Below are positions 1 through 12,328 of a DNA stretch of 56,023 nucleotides, piece by piece (position 1 is the stretch's first letter; each line of letters opens with the position of its first letter). The stretch lies in assembly GCA_015493745.1 (NCBI GenBank), contig WGCN01000021.1:1-56023 (forward strand), given 5' to 3'. The DNA comes from Calditrichales bacterium (GTDB taxonomy: Bacteria; Calditrichota; Calditrichia; Calditrichales; J004). The notes under the pieces are model-generated. The model had not been told where the DNA came from. It saw only the letters and a list, made by a program, of their open reading frames with translations, and did no database searches. Position numbers and translations under genes: made by a program.

Positions 1-131
1 ATGGTAATGCCGGGCGACAACATCACCGTGGAGATCGAGCTGGGTAAGGAAGTGGCCATGGAGAAGGAGCTGCGTTTCGCTATCCGTGAAGGTGGCCGTA
101 CCGTAGGCGCCGGTGTTGTTTCGGAAATTAT
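1..131 (+). repeat. Direct repeat: end of tuf copy 1
   Basis: Positions 1-131 are identical to 15491-15621, the same part of the second tuf gene. The identity begins at the very first base of the window, so its true length to the left is unknown. The two copies lie in the same orientation 15490 bp apart. Recent gene conversion is the usual explanation for identical tuf pairs. Confidence 0.95.
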
Positions 132-138
132 CGAGTAA
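1..138 (+). CDS. tuf: Elongation factor Tu, 3' fragment (first copy)
   Basis: The last 45 residues of EF-Tu, ending in the typical [11 protein letters not shown]-terminus of the third beta-barrel domain. EF-Tu delivers aminoacyl-tRNA to the ribosome as a GTP complex. The gene is cut by the window start and is not a pseudogene on present evidence. It matches the end of the complete tuf at 14441-15628 base for base for 131 positions, then differs by two silent changes (ATC GAG versus ATA GAA). Its stop codon directly abuts the rpmG start, giving the common order tuf-rpmG-trnW-secE-nusG. Confidence 0.95.
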   Translation: MVMPGDNITVEIELGKEVAMEKELRFAIREGGRTVGAGVVSEIIE

Positions 139-288
139 ATGAGAATAACCGTCTTTTTAGAGTGTACGGTTTGTAAGAACCGGAATTACCGGACTCAAAA
201 AAACAAAGCGACACAGTCGGAAAGACTGGAACAAAAAAAATATTGTCCACGGTGTAATGCTCGAACATTGCATCGTGAAAGTAAATAG
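139..288 (+). CDS. rpmG: 50S ribosomal protein L33
   Basis: A 49-residue protein beginning [17 protein letters not shown]. It has two CxxC pairs (CTVC near residue 9, CPRC near residue 36) that form the zinc ribbon of the zinc-binding (C+) form of L33. The ATG follows the tuf stop codon with no gap, so translation is probably coupled. L33 sits near the E site of the large subunit. Length and motifs match the family. Confidence 0.93.
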   Translation: MRITVFLECTVCKNRNYRTQKNKATQSERLEQKKYCPRCNARTLHRESK

Positions 289-294
289 AAAGTT

Positions 295-368
295 AGGCCT
301 GTAGCTCAATTGGCTAGAGCACCGGTCTCCAAAACCGGGGGTTGGGGGTTCGAGTCCCTCCAGGCCTG
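295..368 (+). tRNA. trnW: tRNA-Trp (anticodon CCA)
   Basis: A complete cloverleaf can be read by eye. The 7-bp acceptor stem pairs AGGCCTG (295-301) with CAGGCCT (361-367), followed by discriminator G368. The anticodon stem is CCGGT/ACCGG around the loop CTCCAAA, with anticodon CCA at 329-331. The T-loop is TTCGAGT. The 3' CCA is not encoded. Placement between rpmG and secE is a widely conserved arrangement. Confidence 0.96.
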
Positions 369-394
369 CTTTTATATTTTGGAAAGTGGACAAA

Positions 395-577
395 ATGATC
401 GAAAAAATTCAGCAATTTTTAGAAAATGTTCAAAAAGAGATGGCCAAGGTTACCTGGCCGACAAAGGAAGAGTTGTTAAACTCCTCTATTATCGTCGTGG
501 TGGTAAGCATCATGTTTACGCTTTATATTTTCTTCGCTGATTTTATCATATCTCATCTTGTTGAGTTTTTATACTAA
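395..577 (+). CDS. secE: Preprotein translocase subunit SecE
   Basis: A 60-residue single-span membrane protein of the SecYEG channel. The conserved amphipathic segment ending in KVTWPTKEELL precedes one transmembrane helix (about residues 32-55). I chose ATG at 395 because a GGAAAG ribosome-binding site lies 8 bases upstream. An in-frame GTG at 386 would overlap that site. SecE clamps the two halves of SecY, which is encoded at 24609-25937. Next downstream is nusG. Confidence 0.94.
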   Translation: MIEKIQQFLENVQKEMAKVTWPTKEELLNSSIIVVVVSIMFTLYIFFADFIISHLVEFLY

Positions 578-594
578 AAGATCGGGGAATTACG

Positions 595-1140
595 GTGGCA
601 GAAAAAAAATGGTACGCGCTTCGTATATATTCCGGGAAGGAAGCAAGGGTCAAGGCTCACATCGAGCATGAGATCAAGCTGGCCGAGATAGAAGATAAAA
701 TTGGGCGTATCATCATTCCTTCGGAAAATATTATTGAGATGAAGGATGGCAAGAAACGTGTAAAAAATAAGGTGTTTTTTCCGGGTTACATGATGATAGA
801 GATGGTTCTGGATAATCAGACGCAGCATGTCGTGGTCAATTCACCCGGAGTTATCAATTTTGTAGGCCCCAAGAACGAGCCGGTGCCCTTACGTCCTTCG
901 GAAGTGGAAAATGTGCTCAGTAAGATTGAGATGAGTCATGAGAAGGAAGTGAAGGGGAAAGTGGACATTCCCTTTCATGTGGGAGATGCTATCCGTGTAA
1001 TCGACGGCCCGTTTAATGATTTTACCGGTTTTGTTGAAGAGATCAATGAAGAAAAGAATAAGGTGAAGGTGAACATCAGTATTTTTGGCCGCCCGACGCC
1101 TGTAGAATTAGACTTTTTACAAATCGAGCTTGAAAAATAA
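595..1140 (+). CDS. nusG: Transcription termination/antitermination protein NusG
   Basis: A 181-residue protein with the NGN domain at about residues 5-112 (KKWYALRIYSGKE start, FFPGYMMIEM core) and a C-terminal KOW domain at about 127-160 (GDAIRVIDGPF). NusG binds the RNA polymerase clamp, suppresses pausing and links polymerase to Rho or to the ribosome through S10. Translation starts at GTG 595. The gene lies 17 bp after secE, the usual partner. No large insertion domain is present, unlike some FCB members. Confidence 0.97.
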   Translation: MAEKKWYALRIYSGKEARVKAHIEHEIKLAEIEDKIGRIIIPSENIIEMKDGKKRVKNKVFFPGYMMIEMVLDNQTQHVVVNSPGVINFVGPKNEPVPLRPSEVENVLSKIEMSHEKEVKGKVDIPFHVGDAIRVIDGPFNDFTGFVEEINEEKNKVKVNISIFGRPTPVELDFLQIELEK

Positions 1141-1164
1141 ATAAAGTGTTGAGGTTTTAAACCA

Positions 1165-1587
1165 ATGGCAAAAAAAGAGATAGGAAAGATTAAGCTGCAA
1201 CTCCCCGCGGGTCAGGCAAAGCCTGCGCCTCCGGTTGGCCCGGCTTTGGGTCAGCATGGTGTAAATATCATGGAGTTTTGCAAGGCTTATAATGCGAAAA
1301 CACAGGATCAGGCCGGTCTGGTTATCCCGGTAGAGATAACCGTATACGCCGACCGTTCGTTTTCCTTTATCACCAAAACGCCGCCTGCCGCCGTACTATT
1401 GGTAAAAGAGGCCGGCTTGCAAAAAGGATCATCCACGCCCAATACCGAAAAGGTGGGCAAGGTGACCAAGGATCAGGTTCGCAAAATAGCCGAACTGAAG
1501 ATGCCGGATTTAAACGCAGCATCCGTGGAAGCTGCGATGAGAATGATTGAAGGGACAGCCCGCAGTATGGGGATTGTCGTAGAATAA
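1165..1587 (+). CDS. rplK: 50S ribosomal protein L11
   Basis: A 140-residue protein with the L11 N-terminal signature ([20 protein letters not shown]), a proline-rich hinge and the C-terminal 23S rRNA-binding domain ([19 protein letters not shown]). It forms the GTPase-associated centre with L10 and L7/L12 and is needed for RelA activation in bacteria with that pathway. It is the first gene of the rplKAJL block. Confidence 0.97.
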   Translation: MAKKEIGKIKLQLPAGQAKPAPPVGPALGQHGVNIMEFCKAYNAKTQDQAGLVIPVEITVYADRSFSFITKTPPAAVLLVKEAGLQKGSSTPNTEKVGKVTKDQVRKIAELKMPDLNAASVEAAMRMIEGTARSMGIVVE

Positions 1588-1605
1588 TTTGGTTAAGGGG
1601 TAAGA

Positions 1606-2304
1606 ATGAAGCGCAGTAAAAGATATAACAGTGCCGCTACGCAAATTGATCGTGTGGTTGAATACACACTTGAAGATGCGGTAAAGCTCCTGAAACAATC
1701 CGCTACGGCCAAGTTTGATGAAACCGTAGAAATTGCCATGCGACTGGGAGTCGATCCCCGTCATGCAGATCAAATGGTCCGGGGCACCGTGACCCTGCCA
1801 CATGGCACCGGAAAAAATGTACGCGTACTGGTTTTTACCCAGGGCGATAAGGTACAGGAGGCTTTGGATGCCGGCGCCGATTATGCCGGACTACAGGAAT
1901 ATGTGGAGCAAATAAATAAAGGCTGGCTGGATTTTGATGTGGCGGTTGCCACGCCGGATGTGATGCGTGATGTGGGTAAGCTGGGACGCATTTTGGGAGC
2001 CCGGGGCTTGATGCCCAACCCCAAAAGCGGTACGGTGACCATGGATGTGGCCACAGCGGTAAAAGAGATCAAAGCCGGTAAAATTGACTTCCGGGTTGAT
2101 AAAACAGGTATCATACATACGGGAATTGGAAAAGTCTCTTTTGATGAAGATAAAATCATGGAAAATGTAAAAACCTTTATCAATACGGTAGTCAAGCTGA
2201 AGCCTGCGTCCGCCAAGGGAACTTATCTTAAGTCCATTTCGCTTTCGAGCACCATGGGCCCCGGTATTTTTCTGGACACAAATGCTTCGGATTATTCTAA
2301 CTAA
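1606..2304 (+). CDS. rplA: 50S ribosomal protein L1
   Basis: A 232-residue protein of normal length for L1. The signature region reads [19 protein letters not shown], followed by the [16 protein letters not shown] segment. L1 forms the mobile stalk that guides deacylated tRNA out of the E site, and in many bacteria represses its own L11-L1 mRNA. The gene is 18 bp after rplK and 22 bp before rplJ. The short second gap leaves no room for a long L10-type leader. Confidence 0.97.
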   Translation: MKRSKRYNSAATQIDRVVEYTLEDAVKLLKQSATAKFDETVEIAMRLGVDPRHADQMVRGTVTLPHGTGKNVRVLVFTQGDKVQEALDAGADYAGLQEYVEQINKGWLDFDVAVATPDVMRDVGKLGRILGARGLMPNPKSGTVTMDVATAVKEIKAGKIDFRVDKTGIIHTGIGKVSFDEDKIMENVKTFINTVVKLKPASAKGTYLKSISLSSTMGPGIFLDTNASDYSN

Positions 2305-2326
2305 TTAAAATGCGGGATGTAGAATT

Positions 2327-2842
2327 ATGCCTACAGAACAAAAAAGAAAAATCGTAGCCGAGTATACGGAGAAGTTCAAAGAAGCTAAAGCCGTATACAT
2401 AGCCGATTACACAGGGATTGACGTTGCCACGGTCACCGAAGTGCGAAATAAGTTCCGCGAGCAAAATGCGGAATATAAGGTGCTGAAGAACCGTCTGGCC
2501 AAGCGTTCTTTCAATGCCGCCGGTATCACGGAACTGGATGAACACCTGAAGGGCGTTAACGCCTATATCATCGGGTATGACGATCCGGTTGCCCCGGCAA
2601 AGATATTTGAAGAGATAAATAAACAAAATGAAGTGCTGAAACTGCATGCTGTATTGTTTGAGGGGCAGGTCTTCGGTGGTGAGGATGCGAAAGAGATCGC
2701 TAAATTGCCGACCCGGGATGCCCTGTTGGGACAATTTGTCGGTATGATCAGCTCGCCCATGAGCAAACTGGCGGCCACCTTACAGGCGCCGATGCAAAAG
2801 CTGGCTGGCGTGTTGGATGCACTTAAAGAGAATAAAGAATAA
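2327..2842 (+). CDS. rplJ: 50S ribosomal protein L10
   Basis: A 171-residue L10 (MPTEQKRKIVAEYTEKF start; KNRLAKRSF RNA-binding segment). Its C-terminal helix anchors L7/L12 dimers to form the stalk that recruits translation GTPases. Only 22 bp separate it from rplA, so the autoregulatory L10 leader known in enterobacteria is not visible here. Confidence 0.96.
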   Translation: MPTEQKRKIVAEYTEKFKEAKAVYIADYTGIDVATVTEVRNKFREQNAEYKVLKNRLAKRSFNAAGITELDEHLKGVNAYIIGYDDPVAPAKIFEEINKQNEVLKLHAVLFEGQVFGGEDAKEIAKLPTRDALLGQFVGMISSPMSKLAATLQAPMQKLAGVLDALKENKE

Positions 2843-2875
2843 GAACATAATCTTTTTATTTGGAGGATTTTAATA

Positions 2876-3259
2876 ATGGCTGATATTACACGTAACGATG
2901 TGCTTTCTTACTTAGAGAACGCCAACATGCTCGAGATTTCCGAGCTCATCAAAGAAATCGAAGAAAAATTTGGCGTTACCGCTGCCGCTCCCGTGGCTGT
3001 GGCTGCCGGCCCTGTGGCCGCTGCCGGTGGTGAAGCTGCCGCCGAACAGACCGAATTTGACGTGATGCTTAACGCCGCCGGCGATAAGAAAATCCAGGTC
3101 ATCAAAGTGGTTCGCGCCATTACCGGTCTGGGGCTGAAGGAAGCAAAAGAGCTGGTTGACAGTGCTCCTAAAGCCATCAAGGAAGGTGTTTCCAAAGCAG
3201 AAGCCGAAGACCTGCAAAAACAACTCGAAGAAGTTGGCGCGGTCGTAGAAGTCAAATAA
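2876..3259 (+). CDS. rplL: 50S ribosomal protein L7/L12
   Basis: A 127-residue acidic protein. The N-terminal dimerisation helices (about 1-35) are followed by an Ala/Gly/Pro-rich hinge (about 36-58) and the globular factor-binding domain (about 59-127, with [17 protein letters not shown] text reading [16 protein letters not shown]). It is present in several copies per ribosome and recruits EF-Tu and EF-G. A GGAGG site lies upstream of the ATG. Confidence 0.97.
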   Translation: MADITRNDVLSYLENANMLEISELIKEIEEKFGVTAAAPVAVAAGPVAAAGGEAAAEQTEFDVMLNAAGDKKIQVIKVVRAITGLGLKEAKELVDSAPKAIKEGVSKAEAEDLQKQLEEVGAVVEVK

Positions 3260-3317
3260 TTGTTTGAACTCTATTTTCTTTAATTACCATAGTTGTATTT
3301 AAATCAGAGGCTCTCCT

Positions 3318-6300
3318 TTGAGAAAAAAAACATTGATTGAACGGCATAATTTTATGCGCATACCCCCGGTGATGGAGTATCCGAATCTTTTGGAAATCCA
3401 GACCCGGGCTTTTGAAGCATTTATGCAAGTAAAAGTTTCGCCGGATCAGCGAAAAAACGAAGGTTTGCAGGCTGTTTTCACAAATGTTTTCCCCATTAGC
3501 GATAGTGCGGGAAATTTTGAGTTGCAGTTTGTGGAATATTATCTGGATAAACCCAAGTATGATGTTACGGAATGTCAGCAGCTTGGGGTAAGTTATTCCC
3601 TGCCCGTAAAAGCCAAAATGCGTCTGGCCATTAAGGATGCCACGGGTGAAACGGATAACTTTACCGAGTTTATCGAGCAGGATGTTTACCTGGGTAATAT
3701 GCCTTATATGACGGACCGCGGCACCTTTATTATTAATGGGGCCGAGCGGGTTATCGTTAGCCAATTACATCGTTCGCCGGGGGTCTTCTTCTCCGAAACA
3801 CGTCACCCGAATGGTACACCGCTCTTTTCTGCGCGTATCATTCCTTTTCGTGGTTCCTGGGTGGAGTTTACCACCGATGTGAATGATATTATGTATGTCT
3901 ATATCGATCGTAAAAAGAAATTTCCGGTAACCATGTTATTGCGGGCTATCGGTTTTTCCAATAACGAAGATATCGTCGATTTGTTTGACCTGGGCAGCGA
4001 GGTGAAAATTTCCATTGAAACCATGCCCTCCCTCATCGGACAAATGCTGGCGGAAGACGTCATCGACAAAAAAACGGGTGAAATCGTCGCCGAACAGGGC
4101 AAGGATATTACCGAGGAAGTTTTTAATCAGTGTCTCGAGGTAGGGATTAAAAAGGTTAAGGTGATCAAGCCCGGCGATATGAACGCGCCCAATGTTATCC
4201 TGAACACCCTTCGCAAAGACCCGACCAAGACGGCCGATGAATCCATCGAAGCCATCTATCGGCAATTGCGTTCCGGAGAACCGCCGGATATCGATACGGC
4301 ACGTGCCCTGATCGAACGTATGTTCTTCAATGAAAAACGTTATGACATGGGAGCGGTAGGCCGTTATCGTATCAATAAAAAACTTCATTTGGATATCCCT
4401 TATGATACGACGGTTCTGACCCGCGAGGATATCACCTCCATCATCAGTTATCTGATTGATCTGCGCTACGGCATCAAGTCCACCGATGATATCGATCACC
4501 TGGGCAACCGCCGTGTGAGAACCGTGGGTGAACAGTTGGCCGCCCAGTTCAGTCTGGGGCTGTCCCGTATGGCACGCACCATTAAAGAGCGAATGAATAT
4601 CGGTGACTCCGATAAGCTGACGCCTCAGGATCTGGTAAATGCCCGTACGATATCTTCCGTGATAAACACCTTTTTCGGTACCTCGCAGTTGTCGCAATTC
4701 ATGGATCAGACAAATCCCCTGTCGGAGATGACCCATAAAAGGCGTCTTTCCGCCCTGGGGCCCGGTGGTTTAACACGTGAGCGCGCCGGCTTTGAAGTGC
4801 GTGACGTGCACTATACCCATTACGGGCGTTTGTGTCCCATCGAAACGCCGGAAGGACCGAATATCGGTCTGATATCCTCCCTGTGTGTGCATGCTAAAAT
4901 CAACTCGTTCGGCTTTATCGAAACGCCTTACCGTAAGGTTAAGGGCGGCAAGGTGACCAATGAGATTCATTTCCTTTCGGCAACGGAAGAAGATGATTTT
5001 ACCATTGCCCAGGTGAATGCCCCGGTGGATAAAAAAGGCAAATTCCTTAACGACAAGGTTAAGGCGCGTATTAAAGGCGACTTCCCGGTGGTAAGCCCGG
5101 AAGAAGTGGACTTTATGGATGTGGCGACCAATCAGATTGTTTCGCCCGCCGCCTCGCTGATACCGTTTCTGGAACATGACGATGCTAACCGGGCCCTGAT
5201 GGGTTCCAACATGCAGCGCCAGTCCGTGCCCCTGCTTATTCCCGATTCCCCGATTGTGGGAACCGGCATGGAGCAGCGCGTGGCCGAGGATTCCGGAACC
5301 CTGGTTATTGCCGATCAGGATGGTGAGATCGTTTACGTGGACGCCACGAAAATAGTTCTTAAGCTGGATACGCCGATCAAGGCCACTTCCGGCAAGGAAC
5401 GGCTGATGGATTCCATCGAAGAGATTACCTATACCCTGCGTAAGTTCAACCGTACCAACCAGGATACCTGCATTAACCAAAGGCCGCTGGTCAAGGCCGG
5501 CGACAAGGTGAGCAAGGGACAGATTCTGGCCGACGGTTGTGCCACCGATAAGGGAGAACTGGCCCTGGGACGTAACGTTCTGGTTGCCTTTATGCCCTGG
5601 ATGGGTTACAACTTTGAGGATGCCATCATCATCAGTGAGCGTATCGTTCGTGACGATGTTTACACCTCGATTCATATTGAGGAATTCGAGCTGCAGGTAC
5701 GTGATACCAAGCGTGGTGAAGAAGAACTGACCCGGGAAATTCCCAATGTGAGCGAAGAGGCCACAAAAGACCTGGATGAAAACGGTATTATCCGCGTTGG
5801 AGCGGAGGTCAAGGCCGGAGAGATCATCATTGGTAAGGTAACGCCCAAGGGCGAAACCGATCCCACGCCGGAAGAAAAACTGCTTAAGGCCATTTTCGGC
5901 TCTAAGGCCGGCGATGTGAAAGATGCTTCTCTGAAGGCCCCTCCCGGAATGCGCGGCATTGTTGTGGCCACGCGTCTTTTCTCGCGTAAGAAGAAAGATG
6001 CCAATACCAAAAAAGAAGATAAAGAAGTTATTGAACGTCTGGAGATGAAGGCCAAGGCCCAGCATGAGAATGTTGTAAAAAAACTGGCGGAAAACCTCTC
6101 CGAGCATTTTAAGGGTATGACCTGCGAAGCCATCAAGTATATTGACGGCAAGGTGGCCATCAAGGCCAAGACCAAGATCGCCAGGGATACCTTTAGCACC
6201 ATAGACGTCACCCATCTGGATATTAACTCTACCTGGTTTAAGGAAGATGAGAAGAATACGTTTGTTCGCCAAATCTATTCGGACTTCCGTCAGGTGAATC

Positions 6301-7094
6301 TGGATATTGAAAATGAATTGAAACGTGAAAAGCATAAGGTACTTATCGGTGACGAACTGCCCCCGGGTATTGTACAGTTGGCGAAAGTATATATTGCTGA
6401 AAAACGTAAGCTTCAGGTTGGGGATAAGATGGCCGGCCGTCACGGTAACAAGGGCGTTGTATCGCGTATTGTACCGATGTCGGATATGCCGTTCCTGAAA
6501 GACGGTACCCCCGTGGATATCGTTCTCAACCCCCTGGGCGTGCCTTCACGTATGAACATTGGTCAGATTTTCGAAACCACCCTGGGCTGGGCCGGCTTTA
6601 AGCTGGGTAAAAAATATGCCACACCGGTTTTTGACGGGGCATCGATGGAAGATATCGTCGGTGAACTGGAAAAAGCGGGGCTGCCCACCACAGGTAAAAT
6701 CCATCTGTATGACGGACATACCGGTGAGCGGTTTGACCAGGAAGTGACCGTGGGTATAATCTATATGCTCAAGCTGTCGCACCTTGTGGATGATAAAATC
6801 CACGCGCGTTCGATCGGGCCATACTCGCTTATTACACAGCAGCCGCTGGGTGGTAAGGCGCAGTTTGGTGGTCAGCGTTTTGGTGAGATGGAAGTATGGG
6901 CCCTGGAAGCGTATGGCGCCGCCTATACGCTGCAGGAAATCCTTACGGTTAAAAGTGATGACGTAACAGGTCGTTCCAAAACCTATGAAGCCATTGTTAA
7001 GGGTGAAAACCTCCCCGATCCGGGTATCCCCGAGTCGTTCAACGTATTGATTCGTGAACTTCAGGGGCTGGGTCTGAAAATCCGCCTTGAATAG
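3318..7094 (+). CDS. rpoB: DNA-directed RNA polymerase subunit beta
   Basis: A 1258-residue beta subunit. The rifampicin-binding cluster is at residues about 454-480 ([23 protein letters not shown]). D463, H473 and S478 match the drug-sensitive consensus. The C-terminal part carries the [12 protein letters not shown] motif and a lysine-rich insertion after about residue 880, as in proteobacterial and FCB beta subunits. I chose TTG at 3318 because AGAGG lies 7 bases upstream and no better start exists before MRIPPV. rpoC follows 46 bp later. Confidence 0.98.
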   Translation: MRKKTLIERHNFMRIPPVMEYPNLLEIQTRAFEAFMQVKVSPDQRKNEGLQAVFTNVFPISDSAGNFELQFVEYYLDKPKYDVTECQQLGVSYSLPVKAKMRLAIKDATGETDNFTEFIEQDVYLGNMPYMTDRGTFIINGAERVIVSQLHRSPGVFFSETRHPNGTPLFSARIIPFRGSWVEFTTDVNDIMYVYIDRKKKFPVTMLLRAIGFSNNEDIVDLFDLGSEVKISIETMPSLIGQMLAEDVIDKKTGEIVAEQGKDITEEVFNQCLEVGIKKVKVIKPGDMNAPNVILNTLRKDPTKTADESIEAIYRQLRSGEPPDIDTARALIERMFFNEKRYDMGAVGRYRINKKLHLDIPYDTTVLTREDITSIISYLIDLRYGIKSTDDIDHLGNRRVRTVGEQLAAQFSLGLSRMARTIKERMNIGDSDKLTPQDLVNARTISSVINTFFGTSQLSQFMDQTNPLSEMTHKRRLSALGPGGLTRERAGFEVRDVHYTHYGRLCPIETPEGPNIGLISSLCVHAKINSFGFIETPYRKVKGGKVTNEIHFLSATEEDDFTIAQVNAPVDKKGKFLNDKVKARIKGDFPVVSPEEVDFMDVATNQIVSPAASLIPFLEHDDANRALMGSNMQRQSVPLLIPDSPIVGTGMEQRVAEDSGTLVIADQDGEIVYVDATKIVLKLDTPIKATSGKERLMDSIEEITYTLRKFNRTNQDTCINQRPLVKAGDKVSKGQILADGCATDKGELALGRNVLVAFMPWMGYNFEDAIIISERIVRDDVYTSIHIEEFELQVRDTKRGEEELTREIPNVSEEATKDLDENGIIRVGAEVKAGEIIIGKVTPKGETDPTPEEKLLKAIFGSKAGDVKDASLKAPPGMRGIVVATRLFSRKKKDANTKKEDKEVIERLEMKAKAQHENVVKKLAENLSEHFKGMTCEAIKYIDGKVAIKAKTKIARDTFSTIDVTHLDINSTWFKEDEKNTFVRQIYSDFRQVNLDIENELKREKHKVLIGDELPPGIVQLAKVYIAEKRKLQVGDKMAGRHGNKGVVSRIVPMSDMPFLKDGTPVDIVLNPLGVPSRMNIGQIFETTLGWAGFKLGKKYATPVFDGASMEDIVGELEKAGLPTTGKIHLYDGHTGERFDQEVTVGIIYMLKLSHLVDDKIHARSIGPYSLITQQPLGGKAQFGGQRFGEMEVWALEAYGAAYTLQEILTVKSDDVTGRSKTYEAIVKGENLPDPGIPESFNVLIRELQGLGLKIRLE

Positions 7095-7140
7095 CGGATT
7101 ACGAGAGATTTTGCCTGAAACACTTTAAAGGAGCTTTGCT

Positions 7141-10100
7141 TTGCAAATAAAAAGAAGTCCAAACAAATTTAATAAAATTATTATCGGATTATCTTCCGCA
7201 AATGATATTCTGGAACAATCGTACGGGGAAGTAACAAAACCCGAAACGATCAATTACCGCTCTTTCAAGCCTGAAAAAGACGGTTTGTTCTGCGAGAAAA
7301 TCTTTGGTCCGGTTAAGGACTGGGAGTGCCATTGTGGTAAATACAAGCGTATTCGTTACAAGGGCATTATTTGCGACAGATGCGGTGTGGAAGTAACCCA
7401 AAAATCCGTACGCCGTGAACGCATGGGGCATATTTCCCTGGCCGTTCCCGTTGTGCATATCTGGTTTTTCCGTTCCCTGCCCTCAAAAATCGGTTATTTA
7501 CTGAATATCACGCCGAAAAACCTGGAACGCATCATTTATTATGAAAATTATGTGGTGGTGAATCCGGGCAAAAGCGATTTGAAATTCAAGGAACTGATCA
7601 ACGAGGAAGAGTACTTTAACCAACTGGACGCCCATGGGGAAGGTAATGATGATCTGCCCGATGACGATCCCGATAAATTTATTGCAAAAATTGGCGGCGA
7701 GGCCATCTTTCATCTGTTGAAGATGATTGACCTCGAGCAAAGCGCCATTGAGCTGCGTAAGGCCGTAAAAACGCAAACCTCCGAGCAGAAAAGAACCGAG
7801 GCCCTGAAGCGCCTTAAGGTTGTTGAAGCCTTCCGGGTACGCGAAAAGAATACGGAATACCGCAACAAGCCGGAGTGGATGGTGCTGGACGTGATTCCGG
7901 TCATTCCCCCGGAACTGCGCCCCCTGGTACCGCTGGAGGGCGGACGTTTTGCCACCAGCGATTTGAACGACCTCTACCGCCGTGTTATCATTCGTAATAA
8001 CCGCCTGAAAAAATTGTTGGAAATCAAAGCGCCGGAAGTGATTCTGCGGAACGAAAAGCGGATGTTGCAGGAATCGGTCGATTCGCTGTTTGATAACTCC
8101 AAGCGTTCGGCAGCCATGCGTTCCGACGGTGACCGCCCGCTCAAATCCCTTTCCGATATGCTGAAAGGTAAGCAGGGGCGTTTCCGTCAGAACCTGCTGG
8201 GTAAGCGTGTTGACTATTCCGGCCGTTCGGTTATTGTTGTTGGACCGACCTTAAAGCTCCATGAATGCGGTTTACCCAAGGATATGGCCATTGAGCTGTT
8301 TAAACCCTTTATTATCCGTAAGCTGGTAGAGCGCCGTTATGTAAAAACCGTAAAGAGCGCCAAGAAACTGGTGGAACGCCGCGGCCCCGAGGTTTGGGAT
8401 ATTCTGGAAGAGATGATCGAAGATCACCCGGTATTGCTGAACCGCGCCCCCACGCTTCACCGTCTCGGTATACAGGCCTTTCAGCCGGTGTTAATCGAGG
8501 GCAAGGCCATCCGCCTGCATCCGCTGGTGTGTGCCGCCTTTAATGCTGACTTTGACGGTGACCAGATGGCGGTACACCTGCCTTTAAGCTATGAAGCCCA
8601 GGTGGAAACCAAACTGCTGATGCTGGCCAGTCACAATATCCTTTCCCCGGCCAACGGCAAGCCGATTGCCGTTCCCAGCCAGGATATCGTGTTGGGCTGT
8701 TATTATCTGACAAAGCTTAACCCCGATTCCACCAAGGGTAAGGGCATGATTTTCTCTTCCCCGGCGGAAGTAATCATGGCCTATGATATGGGTAAGCTGG
8801 ATCTTCATGCCGCCATAAAAGTACGGCATGAAGGTAAGATCATTGAAACCACCACGGGACGGGTTATCTTTAATCAGATCGTTCCCGATACGGTGGGTTT
8901 TGTCAATCAGATATTATCGAAAAAAGCCCTGTCCCAACTGATCGCCGATATCTACCGGGTTACCGGTAATAAAACGACGGCGGAATTTCTTGATAATTTA
9001 AAAGCGCTGGGCTTCCTTAACGCCATGCGCTGCGGGGCCTCCGTTGGTTTATCCGACATTATGATCCCTGATGAAAAATATGAGATGATCAATGAAGCCC
9101 AGGAAGAGGTTGATGAGATAAGCAACCAGTATGAGATGGGTTTTATTACCGATGGCGAGCGCTATAATAAGGTTATCGACGTCTGGACACGTACTTCGTC
9201 CATGGTGGCCGAGATCATGTTCCGCAAGCTTAAAATGAATCGTAACGGTTTCAACCCGCTGTATATGATGTCGGATTCCGGCGCGCGGGGCAGCAAGGAG
9301 CAGATTCGTCAGTTGGCGGGTATGCGCGGATTGATGGCCAAGCCGCAAAAATCACTTACCGGTCAAACCGGCGAGATTATTGAGAACCCGATTACAGCCA
9401 ACTTTCTCGAAGGTCTGTCGGTAATCGAGTATTTTATCTCGACACACGGCGCCCGTAAAGGTTTGGCGGATACGGCTTTGAAAACGGCCGACGCCGGTTA
9501 TCTGACCCGCCGCCTGGTGGATGTGGCCCAGGATGTTATCATTACCGAAGTTGATTGCGGTACCATTCTGGGGCTCGATGTTTCCGATCTCAAAGAGGGT
9601 GAGGAGATTATCGAACCGTTGTCGGAACGGGTTATGGGACGTGTGGCTGCCGAAACGGTCAAGGACCCGGTAACCAAAGAGATCATCTGTAAACGTAACG
9701 AGATGATTGATGAAATCGCCGCCGAGCGTATACAAACATCACAAATCGAAACCATCAAAGTACGCTCCGAACTAACGTGTGAGACCAAACAAGGTTTATG
9801 TGCCAAATGTTACGGCCGTAACCTGGCGACGGGAGATCTGGTGGAAGTGGGCGAAGCGGTTGGTGTTATGGCGGCCCAGAGTATTGGCGAGCCGGGAACA
9901 CAGCTGACCCTGCGTACTTTCCATATCGGGGGTACGGCATCGCGTATTGCCACGGAGACCCTGGTGGAAGCCAGGATCGAAGGTAAGGCTAAATTTATAA
10001 ATATTAAAACCGTTGCCAACAGCGAAGGCCAGAATCTGGTCGTCGGACGTAACGGTAAAATCGAAATCCTCGATAACGATAACCGCTCCATCGGTACCAT

Positions 10101-11376
10101 GAACATTCCTTACGGTTCCATATTGATGGCCAAGGATAAAGCGAAGATTAAAAAAGGAACCCCCGTATTTGAGTGGGATCCCTATTCTTCGGTGATCATT
10201 GCCGACAAGGCCGGTAAGGTTCGTTTTCAGGATATTATCGAAAACCATACCTTTAAAGAGGAGCTGGATGAACAAACCGGGCGTAAGCAACGGGTGATCA
10301 TTGACTCCAAGAATAAAAACCTCAATCCGCAAATCAATATTCTTGATGAAAACGATGAGGTGCTCAGCCAGTTTATTATTCCGGTAAAATCCTTCCTGCA
10401 AGTGGAGGATGGAGATGAAATTCATGCCGGTACGATTCTGGTGAAAATTCCAAGGGAATTCGGCAAGTCACGGGATATTACCGGTGGTCTGCCGCGGGTG
10501 GCCGAACTGTTTGAATCGCGCCAGCCTAAATTGCGTGCCGTGGTCAGTGAGATTGACGGTTATGTTAAATTCGGCGCCATCAAGCGCGGAGTTCGTGAGC
10601 TGATCGTGGAATCCGAGCTGGAAACAAAGAAATATTCCGTATCGCACGGGGTTCATATCCTGGTGCATGAGAATGATTTTGTGGAGGCCGGAGAGCGTTT
10701 AACGGACGGCGCCATTTCGCCGGATGATATTCTGGCCATCAAAGGACCCAGCAAGGTGCAGGAGTATCTGGTCAATGAGATACAGGAAGTTTACCGCTTG
10801 CAGGGTGTGAAGATTAACGATAAGCATATCGGCATAATTGTACGTCAGATGTTACAAAAATATCTGGTTAAGGATTCGGGCGATACCAAATTCCTTAACG
10901 GCGATAAGGTTCACAAAGCGGACTTTATGGAAGAGAACAGACGTATTGCCAATAAAATTGTCATCGAAGACCCGGGTGACTCGCTGTTCATGGAAGGTCA
11001 AATTTCCGACAAGAAAACGGTGGACGCCATAAACAGAGACCTTAAGAAGGCCAAGAAAGAACCGGTGAAATACCGCAAGGCCCAACCGGCTTCCTTTTCG
11101 CCCCTGCTTTTGGGTATAACCCAGGCGTCATTGACGACCAAGAGCTTTATCTCGGCCGCATCTTTCCAGGAAACAACCCAGGTGTTGACGGATGCCGCCA
11201 CCTCCGGTAAGGAAGATCATTTGATCGGCCTGAAGGAGAATGTCATTATGGGTCACCTGATCCCTGCCGGCACGGGCTTGAAAAAGTACGATGCCATGCG
11301 CATGGAGCTGGATGAGTCCCTTATTCCCAGTGAAGAAGAGAGCGAAGACGAAAACGTCGAGCCGACTGAAGAATAA
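7141..11376 (+). CDS. rpoC: DNA-directed RNA polymerase subunit beta'
   Basis: A 1411-residue beta' subunit. The N-terminal zinc ribbon is visible ([19 protein letters not shown]). The catalytic NADFDGDQ loop is at residues 468-475, with the magnesium-binding aspartates at 470, 472 and 474. The second zinc site ends in [12 protein letters not shown]. The protein ends in an acidic tail. Translation starts at TTG 7141, with AAGGAG seven bases upstream. It combines with beta, alpha (rpoA at 27759) and omega to form the core enzyme. Confidence 0.98.
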   Translation: MQIKRSPNKFNKIIIGLSSANDILEQSYGEVTKPETINYRSFKPEKDGLFCEKIFGPVKDWECHCGKYKRIRYKGIICDRCGVEVTQKSVRRERMGHISLAVPVVHIWFFRSLPSKIGYLLNITPKNLERIIYYENYVVVNPGKSDLKFKELINEEEYFNQLDAHGEGNDDLPDDDPDKFIAKIGGEAIFHLLKMIDLEQSAIELRKAVKTQTSEQKRTEALKRLKVVEAFRVREKNTEYRNKPEWMVLDVIPVIPPELRPLVPLEGGRFATSDLNDLYRRVIIRNNRLKKLLEIKAPEVILRNEKRMLQESVDSLFDNSKRSAAMRSDGDRPLKSLSDMLKGKQGRFRQNLLGKRVDYSGRSVIVVGPTLKLHECGLPKDMAIELFKPFIIRKLVERRYVKTVKSAKKLVERRGPEVWDILEEMIEDHPVLLNRAPTLHRLGIQAFQPVLIEGKAIRLHPLVCAAFNADFDGDQMAVHLPLSYEAQVETKLLMLASHNILSPANGKPIAVPSQDIVLGCYYLTKLNPDSTKGKGMIFSSPAEVIMAYDMGKLDLHAAIKVRHEGKIIETTTGRVIFNQIVPDTVGFVNQILSKKALSQLIADIYRVTGNKTTAEFLDNLKALGFLNAMRCGASVGLSDIMIPDEKYEMINEAQEEVDEISNQYEMGFITDGERYNKVIDVWTRTSSMVAEIMFRKLKMNRNGFNPLYMMSDSGARGSKEQIRQLAGMRGLMAKPQKSLTGQTGEIIENPITANFLEGLSVIEYFISTHGARKGLADTALKTADAGYLTRRLVDVAQDVIITEVDCGTILGLDVSDLKEGEEIIEPLSERVMGRVAAETVKDPVTKEIICKRNEMIDEIAAERIQTSQIETIKVRSELTCETKQGLCAKCYGRNLATGDLVEVGEAVGVMAAQSIGEPGTQLTLRTFHIGGTASRIATETLVEARIEGKAKFINIKTVANSEGQNLVVGRNGKIEILDNDNRSIGTMNIPYGSILMAKDKAKIKKGTPVFEWDPYSSVIIADKAGKVRFQDIIENHTFKEELDEQTGRKQRVIIDSKNKNLNPQINILDENDEVLSQFIIPVKSFLQVEDGDEIHAGTILVKIPREFGKSRDITGGLPRVAELFESRQPKLRAVVSEIDGYVKFGAIKRGVRELIVESELETKKYSVSHGVHILVHENDFVEAGERLTDGAISPDDILAIKGPSKVQEYLVNEIQEVYRLQGVKINDKHIGIIVRQMLQKYLVKDSGDTKFLNGDKVHKADFMEENRRIANKIVIEDPGDSLFMEGQISDKKTVDAINRDLKKAKKEPVKYRKAQPASFSPLLLGITQASLTTKSFISAASFQETTQVLTDAATSGKEDHLIGLKENVIMGHLIPAGTGLKKYDAMRMELDESLIPSEEESEDENVEPTEE

Positions 11377-11446
11377 TTGATTAAATGTTTGACCTGGATA
11401 ATTTGATTTATTAAATTACCAGTCTGCAACTTTTTGGAGGTTTGAA

Positions 11447-12312
<866 letters not shown>

Positions 12313-12328
12313 AGGTTGATCTGGAAAA

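Noticed and set aside
4677..4760. Possible rifampicin-resistance substitutions in rpoB
   Set aside because: The cluster matches the sensitive consensus at the key positions (D463, H473, S478).
4770..6443. A 557-codon open frame on the minus strand inside rpoB
   Set aside because: It is exactly antisense to a conserved gene, has no recognisable family and no ribosome-binding site. Long antisense frames arise from codon bias.
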